DNA of 48,653 bases from NCBI RefSeq assembly GCF_009193355.1, contig NZ_WBVT01000026.1, positions 1 to 48,653 of the forward strand, given 5' to 3'. The DNA is from Bifidobacterium leontopitheci (GTDB lineage Bacteria; Actinomycetota; Actinomycetes; Actinomycetales; Bifidobacteriaceae). Within the stretch, counting starts at the first letter, position 1, and each line of letters starts with the position of its first letter. Under the pieces are notes generated by a model, which did no database searches, was not told the origin of the DNA, and saw only the letters and a list, made by a program, of their open reading frames with translations. This document shows positions 26,831 through 34,929 of this stretch, piece after piece. The position numbers and the translations under genes are program-made.

Positions 26831-29068
26831 TCAGCTGTTCGCACGCGGGCGGCGCGTGTGCTTGCGGATCAGGTACTCCTGGCAGTCGACCAGCGGACGG
26901 CCTTCGTCGTCGCGCGAGTGATGCACGTACGTGCCGTCCGGCTGCATGTGCCACGAGGCGGTCGAATCGGCCATCTGCAGGTCCACGTAGCGGATCAGCT
27001 CGTCGATCTGCTCCGGCGCGGTGATGCGCACCAGCGCCTCCACACGGCGGTCGAGGTTGCGGTGCATGAGGTCGGCGGAGCCGATCCACACCTCCGGACC
27101 GGAGATCGGGCCCTCGCCGATCTGCGGTCCATCCGAGTTGCAGAACGCGTAGATGCGGCTGTGCTCCAGGAACCGGCCGAGGATCGAACGCACGCGGATG
27201 TTATCGCTCATGCCGGGCACGCCGGGCTTGAGCGCGCAGATGCCGCGCTCCACGATGTCGATCTTCACGCCGGCCTGGCTGGCGCGGTACAGGGCGTCGA
27301 TGGTCTGCTCGTCGACCAGCGAGTTGACCTTGATCTTGATCCACGCCTCCTTGCCGGCCTTCGCGGCGTCCTCCTCGCGGCGGATGCGCTGGATCAGGCC
27401 GGTGCGCACGGTGCGCGGCGCCACGAGCAGACGGTGGAAGCTGGACTTCGGCGCGTAGCCGCTCAGCTGGTTGAACAGTCGGGTCAGATCCTGGCCGACC
27501 ACCGGGTCGCAGGTCAGCAGGCCAAGGTCGGTGTACAGGCGGGCGGTCTTCGGGTTGTAGTTGCCGGTGCCCACGTGGCAGTAGCGGCGCAGGCCGTCCT
27601 GCTCCTGGCGCACGACCTCGATGAGCTTGCAGTGGGTCTTGAGGCCGACGATGCCGTACACGACGTGCACGCCCGCGCGTTCGAGCTTGCGGGCCCACGC
27701 GATGTTCGCGTCCTCGTCGAAGCGCGCCTTGATCTCGACCAGCGCCAGCACCTGCTTGCCCGCGTGGGCGGCGTCGATGAGCGCGTCGATGATCGGCGAG
27801 TTGCTGGACGTGCGGTACAGCGTCTGCTTGATGGCGAGCACCTTCGGGTCGGCGGCCGCCTGCGCGAGGAACGCCTGCACTGACGTGGAGAAGGAGTCGT
27901 ACGGGTGGTGCAGCAGGATGTCGCGCTCGCGGATGGCGGCGAAGATGTCCTGCGCACGGCTCGACTCGACCTCGGCGATCTGTCGGTTCGTGGTCGGGAT
28001 GAACGGGCGGTTCTTCAGATCCGGACGGTCCAGCGACTGCAGCTCGAACAGCACGGTGAAGTCGAGCGGCGCGGGCAGGCGGTAGACCTCCTCCGGGTTG
28101 ACGCCGAGCTGGTCGGCGAGCAGCTGGGAGAGGAACGGGCTGGTCGCGTCGGAGATCTCCAGGCGGATCGGCGGTCCGAAGCGGCGGCGCAGCAGCTCCT
28201 TCTCCATCGCGTTGAGCAGGTTCTCGGCGTCGTCCTCTTCGACGTCGATGTCCTCGTTGCGGGTGACGCGGAACGAGCGCGCCTCCTTGATGATCATGCC
28301 CGGGAACAGGGATTCCAGGTGGGCGATGATCAGGTTCTCCATCGTGATGAAGCCGAAGCGCTCCTCGCGGCTCTCCTCGTCGGTCAGGTCGTCGACGGGC
28401 ACCAGGCGCGGCATGTTGCCGGGGATCTTCACGCGTGCGAAGTGCGACTTGCCGGACGTCGGGTTCTCGACGAGCACGGCGAGGTTCAGCGAGTTGCCGG
28501 AGATGTACGGGAACGGGTGGGCCGGGTCGACGGCGAGCGGCGTGAGCACGGGGAAGACCTGCTGGCGGTAGTAGCGCGACAGGCGCTCCTGTTCGGCGGT
28601 GGTCAGCTTGTCCCAGCTCAGCAGCACGATGTGCTCCTCGCCGAGGGCGGGCAGCAGCTTCTCGATCACGTAGTGCGCGTGCTCGTTCTGCAGGCGGTGG
28701 GCCTGCTCGCTGATGGCGCGCAGCTGCTGGCGGGGGCTCAGGCCGCTGGCGGCGGTGACGGCGATGCCCGTGTCGATGCGGCGCTTGAGGCCGGCGACGC
28801 GGACCATGAAGAACTCGTCGAGGTTGGAGGCGAAGATCGCGGCGAAGTTGCAGCGTTCCAGCAGCGGCTGGTCCTCGTCCTCGGCGAGTTCCAGCACGCG
28901 CTGGTTGAACTTCAGCCAGCTGAGTTCGCGGTCGAAGTAGCGGTCCTGGGGCAGCGGCTCCTCGCCGGCCCGAGGCTCGCGCTTGTCGGGTTTGTCGGTC
29001 TCGGCGATGTGCTCAGCGATTTGGCTGCGCAGAATCGCCTTGGACGGTGCGTCAAATGTTTGTGCCAT
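26831..29068 (-). CDS. ppk1: polyphosphate kinase (PPK1)
   Basis: 745 residues. Makes polyphosphate from ATP reversibly. The N-domain begins after a 45-residue leader with [19 protein letters not shown]. The catalytic phospho-histidine is His498 in [12 protein letters not shown] and the second essential His is His669 in [14 protein letters not shown], both phospholipase D-like motifs. The start at 29068 begins [10 protein letters not shown]; only a weak ribosome site (AGTAGA) is seen, and a much longer open frame upstream is unconserved. Length and motifs match the family. Confidence 0.96.
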   Translation of the reverse strand: MAQTFDAPSKAILRSQIAEHIAETDKPDKREPRAGEEPLPQDRYFDRELSWLKFNQRVLELAEDEDQPLLERCNFAAIFASNLDEFFMVRVAGLKRRIDTGIAVTAASGLSPRQQLRAISEQAHRLQNEHAHYVIEKLLPALGEEHIVLLSWDKLTTAEQERLSRYYRQQVFPVLTPLAVDPAHPFPYISGNSLNLAVLVENPTSGKSHFARVKIPGNMPRLVPVDDLTDEESREERFGFITMENLIIAHLESLFPGMIIKEARSFRVTRNEDIDVEEDDAENLLNAMEKELLRRRFGPPIRLEISDATSPFLSQLLADQLGVNPEEVYRLPAPLDFTVLFELQSLDRPDLKNRPFIPTTNRQIAEVESSRAQDIFAAIRERDILLHHPYDSFSTSVQAFLAQAAADPKVLAIKQTLYRTSSNSPIIDALIDAAHAGKQVLALVEIKARFDEDANIAWARKLERAGVHVVYGIVGLKTHCKLIEVVRQEQDGLRRYCHVGTGNYNPKTARLYTDLGLLTCDPVVGQDLTRLFNQLSGYAPKSSFHRLLVAPRTVRTGLIQRIRREEDAAKAGKEAWIKIKVNSLVDEQTIDALYRASQAGVKIDIVERGICALKPGVPGMSDNIRVRSILGRFLEHSRIYAFCNSDGPQIGEGPISGPEVWIGSADLMHRNLDRRVEALVRITAPEQIDELIRYVDLQMADSTASWHMQPDGTYVHHSRDDEGRPLVDCQEYLIRKHTRRPRANS

Positions 29069-29335
29069 GCATTCTACTTTAGGCGCGCCGGGGCCGGTTT
29101 TCGCCTGTGGCGTGTGAGAATTCAGCGGTTGTTTACCATCGGCCGGCGGCGGTCGCGCGGCGGTGGCGGATGTCGGGGCGCGGCGGGGTGCGACGGGCGA
29201 CACGCCGTGGCGTGGAGGAAGTCGAACAGAACCGCACAAATCACGGTTTTTGGCGCACAGGAACGCACGGATTGGGCTGATTTGCGCGCGGATGCGCACA
29301 TTTGCGATAAAAAGCGCACAAGGGTGCCGTGCAGG

Positions 29336-29364
29336 TTGCGACGGCCGGGGTGGCGGACTAATTT
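29336..29364 (+). promoter_or_regulatory. sigma-70-type promoter for the candidate small RNA
   Basis: TTGCGA (29336-29341), a 17-bp spacer and TAATTT (29359-29364). No ribosome site plus stop-bounded frame follows before the terminator at 29502, so it should drive a non-coding transcript starting near 29371. Confidence 0.6.
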
Positions 29365-29370
29365 ATGAGG

Positions 29371-29530
29371 TGCAAGGAAAACTCAAGAGCAGGCCCACAA
29401 GAGTGTATGGTCACGAAGGACTGTTACGTTGAACGGGCATTGGAAAGACTTACCGTTACGACGAGGAAGTTGTGCAGCGATCTGCTCGGGGTTGACTTGC
29501 TGAAAAGGCCCGCTCCGGCGGGCCTTTTCG
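29371..29530 (+). ncRNA. candidate structured small RNA, ~160 nt
   Basis: The segment between a good promoter and a strong intrinsic terminator folds on itself: GCAAG near 29373 with CTTGC near 29497, TCAA with TTGA, GAGCAG (about 29389) with CTGCTC (about 29481), CACAA with TTGTG, and an inner ACGG/CCGT hairpin. This gives a long rod with internal bulges, in the manner of 6S-like RNAs. I cannot match it to a named family. It lacks the SRP RNA tetraloop motif. An open frame across it has no stop before the terminator, which argues against a peptide. Confidence 0.5.
29502..29530 (+). terminator. intrinsic terminator
   Basis: GAAAAGGCCCGC-TCCG-GCGGGCCTTTTCG with T-rich TTTGTT after it. It is the strongest rho-independent terminator in the window and ends the candidate RNA. 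Confidence 0.88.
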
Positions 29531-29559
29531 TTTGTTCACGGCAGTCCCGCATCCCTCGG

Positions 29560-29700
29560 CCCCCTCGGTGGAGGGGGCTGTCTGAGCGTAGCGAAGACGG
29601 GGGGGGGAGCGTCGCCCGCAAACCGCTCGTCCCGCCCCCTTGGCCCCCTCGGTGGAGGGGGCTGTCGCGGCCGCAGGCCGTGACTGGGGGAGCGTCACCC
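29560..29700. repeat. GC-rich interspersed hairpin repeat, two units
   Basis: Two copies of GGCCCCCTCGGTGGAGGGGGC followed by TGTC, and an end of the form GACTGGGGGAGCGTCACCCGC. Same family as 3372-3535 and 34150-34310. Confidence 0.8.
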
Positions 29701-29720
29701 GCTTCTAGCCCCGCCGCCCC

Positions 29721-29785
29721 GGTTATCCACAATTCCTGTGGACGACACGCCCGGGATGTGGATAACCGCCAAGCTCCGACCACAT
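29721..29785. promoter_or_regulatory. three-DnaA-box element upstream of tadZ
   Basis: TTATCCACA (29723-29731, perfect box), TGTGGACGA (29737-29745) and TGTGGATAA (29757-29765, perfect box), followed by GCTCCGACCACAT. The same layout with the same spacing precedes the pilin gene (33320-33382). It is probably a regulatory element of the Tad genes; the binding protein is unproven. Confidence 0.65.
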
Positions 29786-29811
29786 GACCCCGTTCGGGTT
29801 GCCGCCGCCTC

Positions 29812-30948
29812 ATGACGTACGGTTCAATCGGCCTCATGAACATGCGTACCGTCTCACATTCGCCGTCGTCCCCGGGGCCGCCAAGGGCGCATCTGCCCGC
29901 GCGCGGCGGCCTGCCGGACCGGAGGAACCCGCCTCCGCGGACCCGCGCGCCGTCATCGTCGTCCTCGATGCTGCCGTTGCCGTCATCACCGTTGCCGTTG
30001 CCGCCATCGCCCGCGGTCACGGCACGCAACAGCCGTGCCGCGCCGCCCGGCCGCGCAAGGCAGCGGCCGCTTGTGCTGCCGCGTGACCTCGAACCATGCG
30101 CAGCCGACCGGTCGCTGGACGTCTCGGCGGATGCCGTGCTGCTGGCCAACGCGTCGGAAAGTGCGGTCGCATACGATGAGACGCCGATGCTGACGCCGAC
30201 CGAACGTGGCAACATCACCGTGTTCTGCGCTGCTTCGGGCGGCATCGGCTCCAGCACGCTCGCCGCCATGACCGCGTGGCGTCTCAAGCAGCGCGGTCGA
30301 AGCTGCGCCTTGGCCGACTGCGACACCGACGCCGGTGGTCTTGACGTGCTCATCGGCATCGAACAGGAGGACGGCTTGCGGCTGCAGACCATCGACGCCC
30401 CGTTGGGCCGTCTCGACGCGGCCGCCTTGAACCGGGAGCTGCCGCACTGGGAGGGCATGCCCGTACTGGCCAGTCACCCCTGGCGTGGCGAACGGCCCGA
30501 ACCATGGACGATGGCCGCCGTGCTGCGGGCCCTGGGCAAGGCCAACGACACCGTCATCGCGGATGCGGGCGGCATCGGCGCATGGACGTCCATGCCGATG
30601 CTGCACCCCTGCACGACGGTGCTGCTCGTGGAGCTGACCGTGCTTGGTCTGGCCCGGGGGCGCGCCGCCCTGGGAACGATCGGCGACTATGGCGGCCGCG
30701 CGCCGCTGATGCTGGGCGTGACGCCCCGCGGCTCCCCGTCACGGCGTGACATGGTCGGCCGTGAAGAAGCCGAATCGTATCTTCACGCCGAACTGCTGGG
30801 CACGGTGACGCACGAGCGGAAACTGCAGTCCGACATGGCCCGGGGATTGGGGATCCGCGCCATAGGGCGACGATCCCGAACCGCAGTGGATGCGCTCGCG
30901 GACGCCATCGAAGCGGCGTCGGACCGAAGCAAGGCCGACGGGAGGTGA
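29812..30948 (+). CDS. TadZ/CpaE-like ATPase of the Tad pilus
   Basis: 378 residues. MinD/ParA-related localisation ATPase. Residues 1-125 are a Pro/Ser/Arg-rich region of doubtful reality. The ATPase domain starts near 133 with ITVFCAASGGIGSSTL, a Walker A variant lacking the usual signature lysine, as in many septum-site-like TadZ proteins. ALADCDTDAGGLDVLIG (switch) and VIADAGGIGAW follow. No clear ribosome site is seen at 29812, so the true start may be at 29836, 29842 or later. It overlaps the tadA region and heads the operon. Confidence 0.8.
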   Translation: MTYGSIGLMNMRTVSHSPSSPGPPRAHLPARGGLPDRRNPPPRTRAPSSSSSMLPLPSSPLPLPPSPAVTARNSRAAPPGRARQRPLVLPRDLEPCAADRSLDVSADAVLLANASESAVAYDETPMLTPTERGNITVFCAASGGIGSSTLAAMTAWRLKQRGRSCALADCDTDAGGLDVLIGIEQEDGLRLQTIDAPLGRLDAAALNRELPHWEGMPVLASHPWRGERPEPWTMAAVLRALGKANDTVIADAGGIGAWTSMPMLHPCTTVLLVELTVLGLARGRAALGTIGDYGGRAPLMLGVTPRGSPSRRDMVGREEAESYLHAELLGTVTHERKLQSDMARGLGIRAIGRRSRTAVDALADAIEAASDRSKADGR

Positions 30949-30953
30949 ACGCC

Positions 30954-31949
30954 ATGATCGAATTCGGGCCGTTGGATGCGCTCTCGCGCGACCCGACGGT
31001 CACCGACGTCGCCATCACCTGCGAGGGGAGGGTGTGGGCTGATCGCGGCGACGGCATGGAGGAGCATCATCTCGCGACGCCGCTGCGCACCCCGCAGATC
31101 GTGCGCGAATACGCCGTGCAATTATGCGCCCAACTGGGCCGCCGTCTGGATGACGCCTGTCCGATAGCGGATGCCTCCAGCGGCGACGGCGTGCGCGTCC
31201 ACGCGGTGGTCGCCCCGCTGGTGCCGCAGGGCGCGGCGGTGACGATACGGTTCCCGGACCGTCGCCGCACCGGTCTGCAGGACCTATGCGACCGCGGCCT
31301 GTTCCCGCGATCGTGGTTGCCGTTGCTGGACTCGCTGGTGGTGCGCCGGGCGCGCATACTCATCTCCGGCGGCACCGGCACCGGCAAGACCACGCTGCTG
31401 AAGGCGTTGCTGTCCCGATGCGACCCGCGCGACCGCATCGTCACCGTGGAGGAGGTGCGCGAGCTGGGCGGTCTTGCCCACGGCAACCACGTGTCGCTGG
31501 TGAGCCGCGAAGCGAACGTGGAGGGAGCCGGCGCCATCGGCCTGCCGGATCTGGTCAAGGCCACGCTGCGGATGCGGCCCGACCGCGTGGTTCTGGGGGA
31601 GTGCCGCGGCGAAGAGATCGCCGACCTGCTGCGTGCCTTCAACTCGGGGCATCAGGGCGGCATGGTCACGTTGCACGCCGACGGGGTGCGACGGGTGCCC
31701 GCACGTCTCGCCGCGTTGGGCATGCTCGCCGGACTTGACGCCCGGGCGCTCGCCGTCCTGGCCGAAGGGGCGTTCGACGTCGTCCTGCATCTGGACCGTG
31801 TGGACGGGCGACGTCGGATCGCACAGATCGGTCGTCTGCTCGTGCATGGCGACGAACTCGTCGGCGAGGCGGTCGCCGTGTGGGATGGCGCCGGCGCCGC
31901 CATGCCTGGCCCGGCCTGGGAACGATTCGCGGGGAGGTGGTCGGCATGA
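30954..31949 (+). CDS. tadA: Tad secretion ATPase TadA/CpaF
   Basis: 331 residues. Hexameric ATPase for pilus extension and retraction. Walker A GGTGTGKT at 139-146, Asp-box region RIVTVEEVRELG, Walker B VVLGECRGEE and His-box GHQGGMVTLHA are present. It is shorter than most TadA proteins because the N-terminal part is reduced. GGAGG lies 8 bases before the ATG at 30954; a GTG at 30945 overlapping the tadZ stop is an alternative. Confidence 0.93.
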   Translation: MIEFGPLDALSRDPTVTDVAITCEGRVWADRGDGMEEHHLATPLRTPQIVREYAVQLCAQLGRRLDDACPIADASSGDGVRVHAVVAPLVPQGAAVTIRFPDRRRTGLQDLCDRGLFPRSWLPLLDSLVVRRARILISGGTGTGKTTLLKALLSRCDPRDRIVTVEEVRELGGLAHGNHVSLVSREANVEGAGAIGLPDLVKATLRMRPDRVVLGECRGEEIADLLRAFNSGHQGGMVTLHADGVRRVPARLAALGMLAGLDARALAVLAEGAFDVVLHLDRVDGRRRIAQIGRLLVHGDELVGEAVAVWDGAGAAMPGPAWERFAGRWSA

Positions 31950-32746
31950 TGCTATCGGCTGAAGCGATGATGGTCGCCGTGTTGACGATGACGCTGCTGT
32001 TGACCCGTCCACGCGCGGCGGAGCGGCTGTCCGCCGTTGCCGGAGACGTTCCCGATACCGCGACAGCGGCGCTCGCCGGCGTCTTGCGGAAGGCTGCTGC
32101 GCAGGCGGACGGTGAAGGGGAAACGCAGGGGCTGGCAGGGCAGTCGGCGCCGGGCATGGGGCTGGCGGCGTCCATCGCCGCCGTCGCGGCGGCCTCCCGG
32201 GCCGGTGCGACGGCATACGCCGCGTTCGCCTCGCTGGGCGGCGACGGTTTCGCGTCGCAGTCGCTGAGCGAACGCCGCATCCGCGATGTCCTTGACCGCC
32301 GAAAATCCAAGGACGAGACTGCCGCGCAGGTAGCCACCGTCGCCGCGGATTGCATGATGGCTGCCTCGCTGAGCGGCCGACTGGGCTGCTCGCTGGCGGA
32401 CTGTCTGGATGTGGTCGGCCGGGATCATCGACGCTCCTGCATGATGCGTGATGCTCGTCGCACCGCGTTCGCCGTGCCCAAAGCCACGGTGTCGCTGCTC
32501 ATGGGGCTGCCGGCCGCGACGATACTGCTTGGCGAGCTGATGGGCGCAGGCCCGTTGCGGTTCCTGCTTTCGTCGGCGCAGGGTCATGTCTGTCTGGCGT
32601 TGGGCGGGTTCGGCTATGTGGTCGGCGCGGTCTGGATGGCGGCGATGCTGCGAGCCGGTGGTGACGGCCAGAGCGGCGGCCGTGGAGGCCGTGTCGGTCG
32701 TGGTGATTGCGATGGCCATGGCCGTGCGGATGCGGGTGCGCCATGA
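31946..32746 (+). CDS. TadB-like inner-membrane platform protein
   Basis: 266 residues. Type II secretion F-like fold: an N-terminal helix (MMLSAEAMMVAVLTMTLLL), a cytosolic helical core with repeated Ala-rich helices (about 150-200), and two C-terminal helices. It overlaps tadA by four bases (ATGA), and GGGGAGG precedes it. The C-terminus is Gly/Arg-rich and poorly conserved-looking. The call relies on operon position and topology more than on sequence motifs. Confidence 0.78.
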   Translation: MMLSAEAMMVAVLTMTLLLTRPRAAERLSAVAGDVPDTATAALAGVLRKAAAQADGEGETQGLAGQSAPGMGLAASIAAVAAASRAGATAYAAFASLGGDGFASQSLSERRIRDVLDRRKSKDETAAQVATVAADCMMAASLSGRLGCSLADCLDVVGRDHRRSCMMRDARRTAFAVPKATVSLLMGLPAATILLGELMGAGPLRFLLSSAQGHVCLALGGFGYVVGAVWMAAMLRAGGDGQSGGRGGRVGRGDCDGHGRADAGAP

Positions 32747-33300
32747 GCTGGTCCATTATCGCCGCGGCGGCGGCCGCGGCATGCTGTCTGCTGTGTCGCG
32801 GCCGTGGCGTGGCGGCCAATATGCCGGACGATGACCGGCGGTCCGCAGCCGATGCGCGGTCCGGGAACGCATCCATCACGCTTGTGTTGGGCCTGCTGAT
32901 GGTCTCGCTGCGCGGCGGCATGTCAATCACCGGCTCGTTGAGCAGCGTGGGGCAGGCCGTGGGCGGCCGTCTCGGCGACGGATTGCAGGCAGTCTGCGAT
33001 GCGCTGCACGGCGGCGCAAGTTGGGATGAGGCGTGGCGGTCCTGCGATTTCGGCGATCGGGCCGACGTCGCGGTGACGATCAGGGACGCGTTGGAGCCAT
33101 CGTGGCGGCATGGGGTGTCGCCGTCCATGCGGCTGTCCGCCGCCTTGCAGCAGTGGGATGCCGATGCGCGCGGACGTATCGAACGCGAGGCGGCGGCACT
33201 GTCGGTGCGGCTCCTGCTGCCTACGGGACTGTGCTTTCTGCCGGCGTTCGTGTTTCTGGGCATCATCCCCACGGTCGCGACGTTCGCCACGGGCGGCTGA
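32743..33300 (+). CDS. TadC-like inner-membrane platform protein
   Basis: 185 residues. Starts with a hydrophobic segment (MSWSIIAAAAAAACCLLC). A helical core includes GGMSITGSLSSVGQAVGG and LQAVCDALHGGASWDEAWRS, then a terminal membrane segment LLPTGLCFLPAFVFLGIIP typical of T2SSF proteins. The ATGA overlap with tadB shows coupled translation. It ends the first Tad block; the second block starts 175 bp later after a DnaA-box element. Confidence 0.8.
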   Translation: MSWSIIAAAAAAACCLLCRGRGVAANMPDDDRRSAADARSGNASITLVLGLLMVSLRGGMSITGSLSSVGQAVGGRLGDGLQAVCDALHGGASWDEAWRSCDFGDRADVAVTIRDALEPSWRHGVSPSMRLSAALQQWDADARGRIEREAAALSVRLLLPTGLCFLPAFVFLGIIPTVATFATGG

Positions 33301-33319
33301 GTGGTCGAAGCCGGCTGAG

Positions 33320-33382
33320 TTGTCCACAATCACTGTGGATGACACGCCGGCGTTGTGGATAACCGGCAGGCTCCGACCACAT
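33320..33382. promoter_or_regulatory. three-DnaA-box element upstream of the pilin gene
   Basis: TTGTCCACA (33320-33328), TGTGGATGA (33334-33342) and TGTGGATAA (33354-33362), then GCTCCGACCACAT. Box starts are 14 and 20 bp apart, exactly as in the element at 29721. Two boxes differ from the TTATCCACA consensus by one base. Confidence 0.65.
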
Positions 33383-33475
33383 TGCCTCGCACGGCTTTCG
33401 CCGGGCCGACCGGTCGGCGATAGTGGAGGAACCCGGTCGACCGGCCGGGATCCGTATGAAGGGAAAGGAACTGTC

Positions 33476-33763
33476 ATGAACATCGACGAGACGACGATGA
33501 TCGCGGACGGTGGGGGCCGTCTGGCGAGGCTGCGCCGCCTGCCATCCTCCGCTGCTTCCGCCGTCCGCCGGCGCGCCTGCATGATCGACTCGCGGCTGCG
33601 CACGCTGACCGCGCGGCCCGAGGAGGGGGCGGTCACGGCCGAATATACGGTCGTGCTGCTCGCCGCCACCGGCTTCGGTGCACTGCTGCTGGTCATCCTC
33701 AAGTCCGACACCATCAAGACGCTGCTCACGAACATCGTGAAGCAGGCGTTGAACGTCGGATGA
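33476..33763 (+). CDS. Flp-like pilin, DUF4244 type
   Basis: 95 residues. A 50-residue basic leader, then EEGAVTAEYTVVLLAATGFGALLL: the Glu-Tyr pair and hydrophobic helix of Flp/DUF4244 pilins, with a Gly upstream as the expected prepilin peptidase site. It ends in a helix KTLLTNIVKQALNVG. AAAGGAA precedes the start. This is the probable major subunit of the Tad pilus. The prepilin peptidase is not in this window. Confidence 0.88.
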   Translation: MNIDETTMIADGGGRLARLRRLPSSAASAVRRRACMIDSRLRTLTARPEEGAVTAEYTVVLLAATGFGALLLVILKSDTIKTLLTNIVKQALNVG

Positions 33764-33776
33764 TCGTGGGGCGGCG

Positions 33777-34121
33777 ATGACATGGCTGTCCCGGCATGAC
33801 GAGGGCGCCGCCACTGCGGAATTCGCGATGGTGCTGCCCGCCGTGGCCATGGTTGCCGTGGTGCTGCTGGGCATGACCCGCACCGTGGTCGTATCCATGG
33901 ATTGCCAGGATGCGGCGTCCGCCGTGGCCCGCGAGCAGCTGGTCTCGGGCGGCGGCGACCCGCAGGCGACGGCACGCGCGGTCGCCGGGAGCGGCGCGGC
34001 GGCGTCGGTGTCGCGGTCCGGTGACGGCATCCGCGTCACCGTGCAATGCCCGGTGCTGCCCGACCCGTTCGGCGTCCTGCCGACCAAGGTCACCGGCTCC
34101 GCCACCGCCGTCCTCAATTGA
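33777..34121 (+). CDS. TadE-like pseudopilin
   Basis: 114 residues. The N-terminal RHDEGAATAEFAMVLPAVAMVAVVLLG is the classic TadE/TadG processed helix with the Glu five residues into it. A small exported domain follows. The start is 13 bases after the pilin stop, so they form one unit. Confidence 0.88.
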   Translation: MTWLSRHDEGAATAEFAMVLPAVAMVAVVLLGMTRTVVVSMDCQDAASAVAREQLVSGGGDPQATARAVAGSGAAASVSRSGDGIRVTVQCPVLPDPFGVLPTKVTGSATAVLN

Positions 34122-34149
34122 AAACCGCTGTCAGCACAGCCGACTGGCC

Positions 34150-34310
34150 GCTGCCTTGGCCCTTCGGTGGAGGAAGCTGTCTGAGCGCAGCTGACTGGCC
34201 CGCCACCTTGGCCCTTCGGTGGAGGAAGCTGTCTGAGCGCAGCTGACTGGCCCGCCACCTTGGCCCCCTCGGTGGAGGGGGCTGTCAGCGGAGCTGACTG
34301 GGGGAGCGTC
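34150..34310. repeat. GC-rich interspersed hairpin repeat, three units, inside the Tad operon
   Basis: Three tandem units of about 63 bp: two with CCTTGGCCCTTCGGTGGAGGAAGC and one with CCTTGGCCCCCTCGGTGGAGG, each followed by a CTGTC...GCTGACTG tail, and an end GGGGGAGCGTCACCCGC. It splits the TadE-like and following gene by 239 bp. Confidence 0.85.
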
Positions 34311-34360
34311 ACCCGCATGAGGGCCATCCACCCGCCCATACGACGGAAAGGAGGAACACG

Positions 34361-34792
34361 ATGATGGCAATGACGCCGGCGCATCGCCGGCACGAATCCG
34401 CCCGACATCGCCTCGCGGCCATCCCGCCATGGCTGCGCAAGCATGATGAGGGGTCGGGGACCATGGCCGGCGTCATGCTCATCATGCTGGCCGGCGTGCT
34501 CATAACGGTCGCCGCGGCGGCGGGCCATCTGCTGCTCTGCCAGGCCAGGGCCCGGTCGGCATCCGATCTTGCGGCGCTGTCCGCGGCGCAGTCGTACTGG
34601 GCCGGCACCACTGACGACCCCTGCGCCGTGGCCGTCCGGGTGGCGGCATATGGCACCGCCAGCTTGGAGCGTTGCACGGTGGACGGTGATGACGTGTCGG
34701 TCACGGTATCCATGGCCACCAAAGTCCCCGTCGCATCCCGGGTGTCCCGCTCCTCGCGGGCAGGCCCCGTCGACTGCGTAGCCCCGCCCTAG
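34361..34792 (+). CDS. TadE-like / Rv3654c-type exported protein
   Basis: 143 residues. HDEGSGTMAGVMLIMLAGVLITVAAAAGHLLL is a pilin-like N-terminal helix with a Gly-Ser processing site. ARSASDLAALSAAQSY follows, the phrase typical of flp-pilus-neighbourhood proteins such as Rv3654c. AAAGGAGG precedes the ATG at 34361. It is the last Tad gene and is cut off from the others by hairpin repeats that could terminate or stabilise the transcript. Confidence 0.85.
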   Translation: MMAMTPAHRRHESARHRLAAIPPWLRKHDEGSGTMAGVMLIMLAGVLITVAAAAGHLLLCQARARSASDLAALSAAQSYWAGTTDDPCAVAVRVAAYGTASLERCTVDGDDVSVTVSMATKVPVASRVSRSSRAGPVDCVAPP

Positions 34793-34929
34793 CCCCGCCA
34801 TAGCGTTCCGCCTGACGCTGACGGCGGGAGCCGGCCGGGGAGCCTCGCATGATGATGCAGCCCGGTGCCGGCGCCCGCCCGCAGGCATCCGCTCGCCCCG
34901 CTTCTGGCGCGTGACGTCTCTCATGCGTT

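Noticed and set aside
29407..29560. A small peptide starting at ATG 29407 within the candidate RNA
   Set aside because: The frame runs through the terminator hairpin without a stop and there is no convincing ribosome site.
33110..33475. A long N-terminal extension of the pilin gene in the same frame
   Set aside because: It overlaps tadC in another frame and the DnaA-box element; the pilin's own start at 33476 has a good ribosome site.
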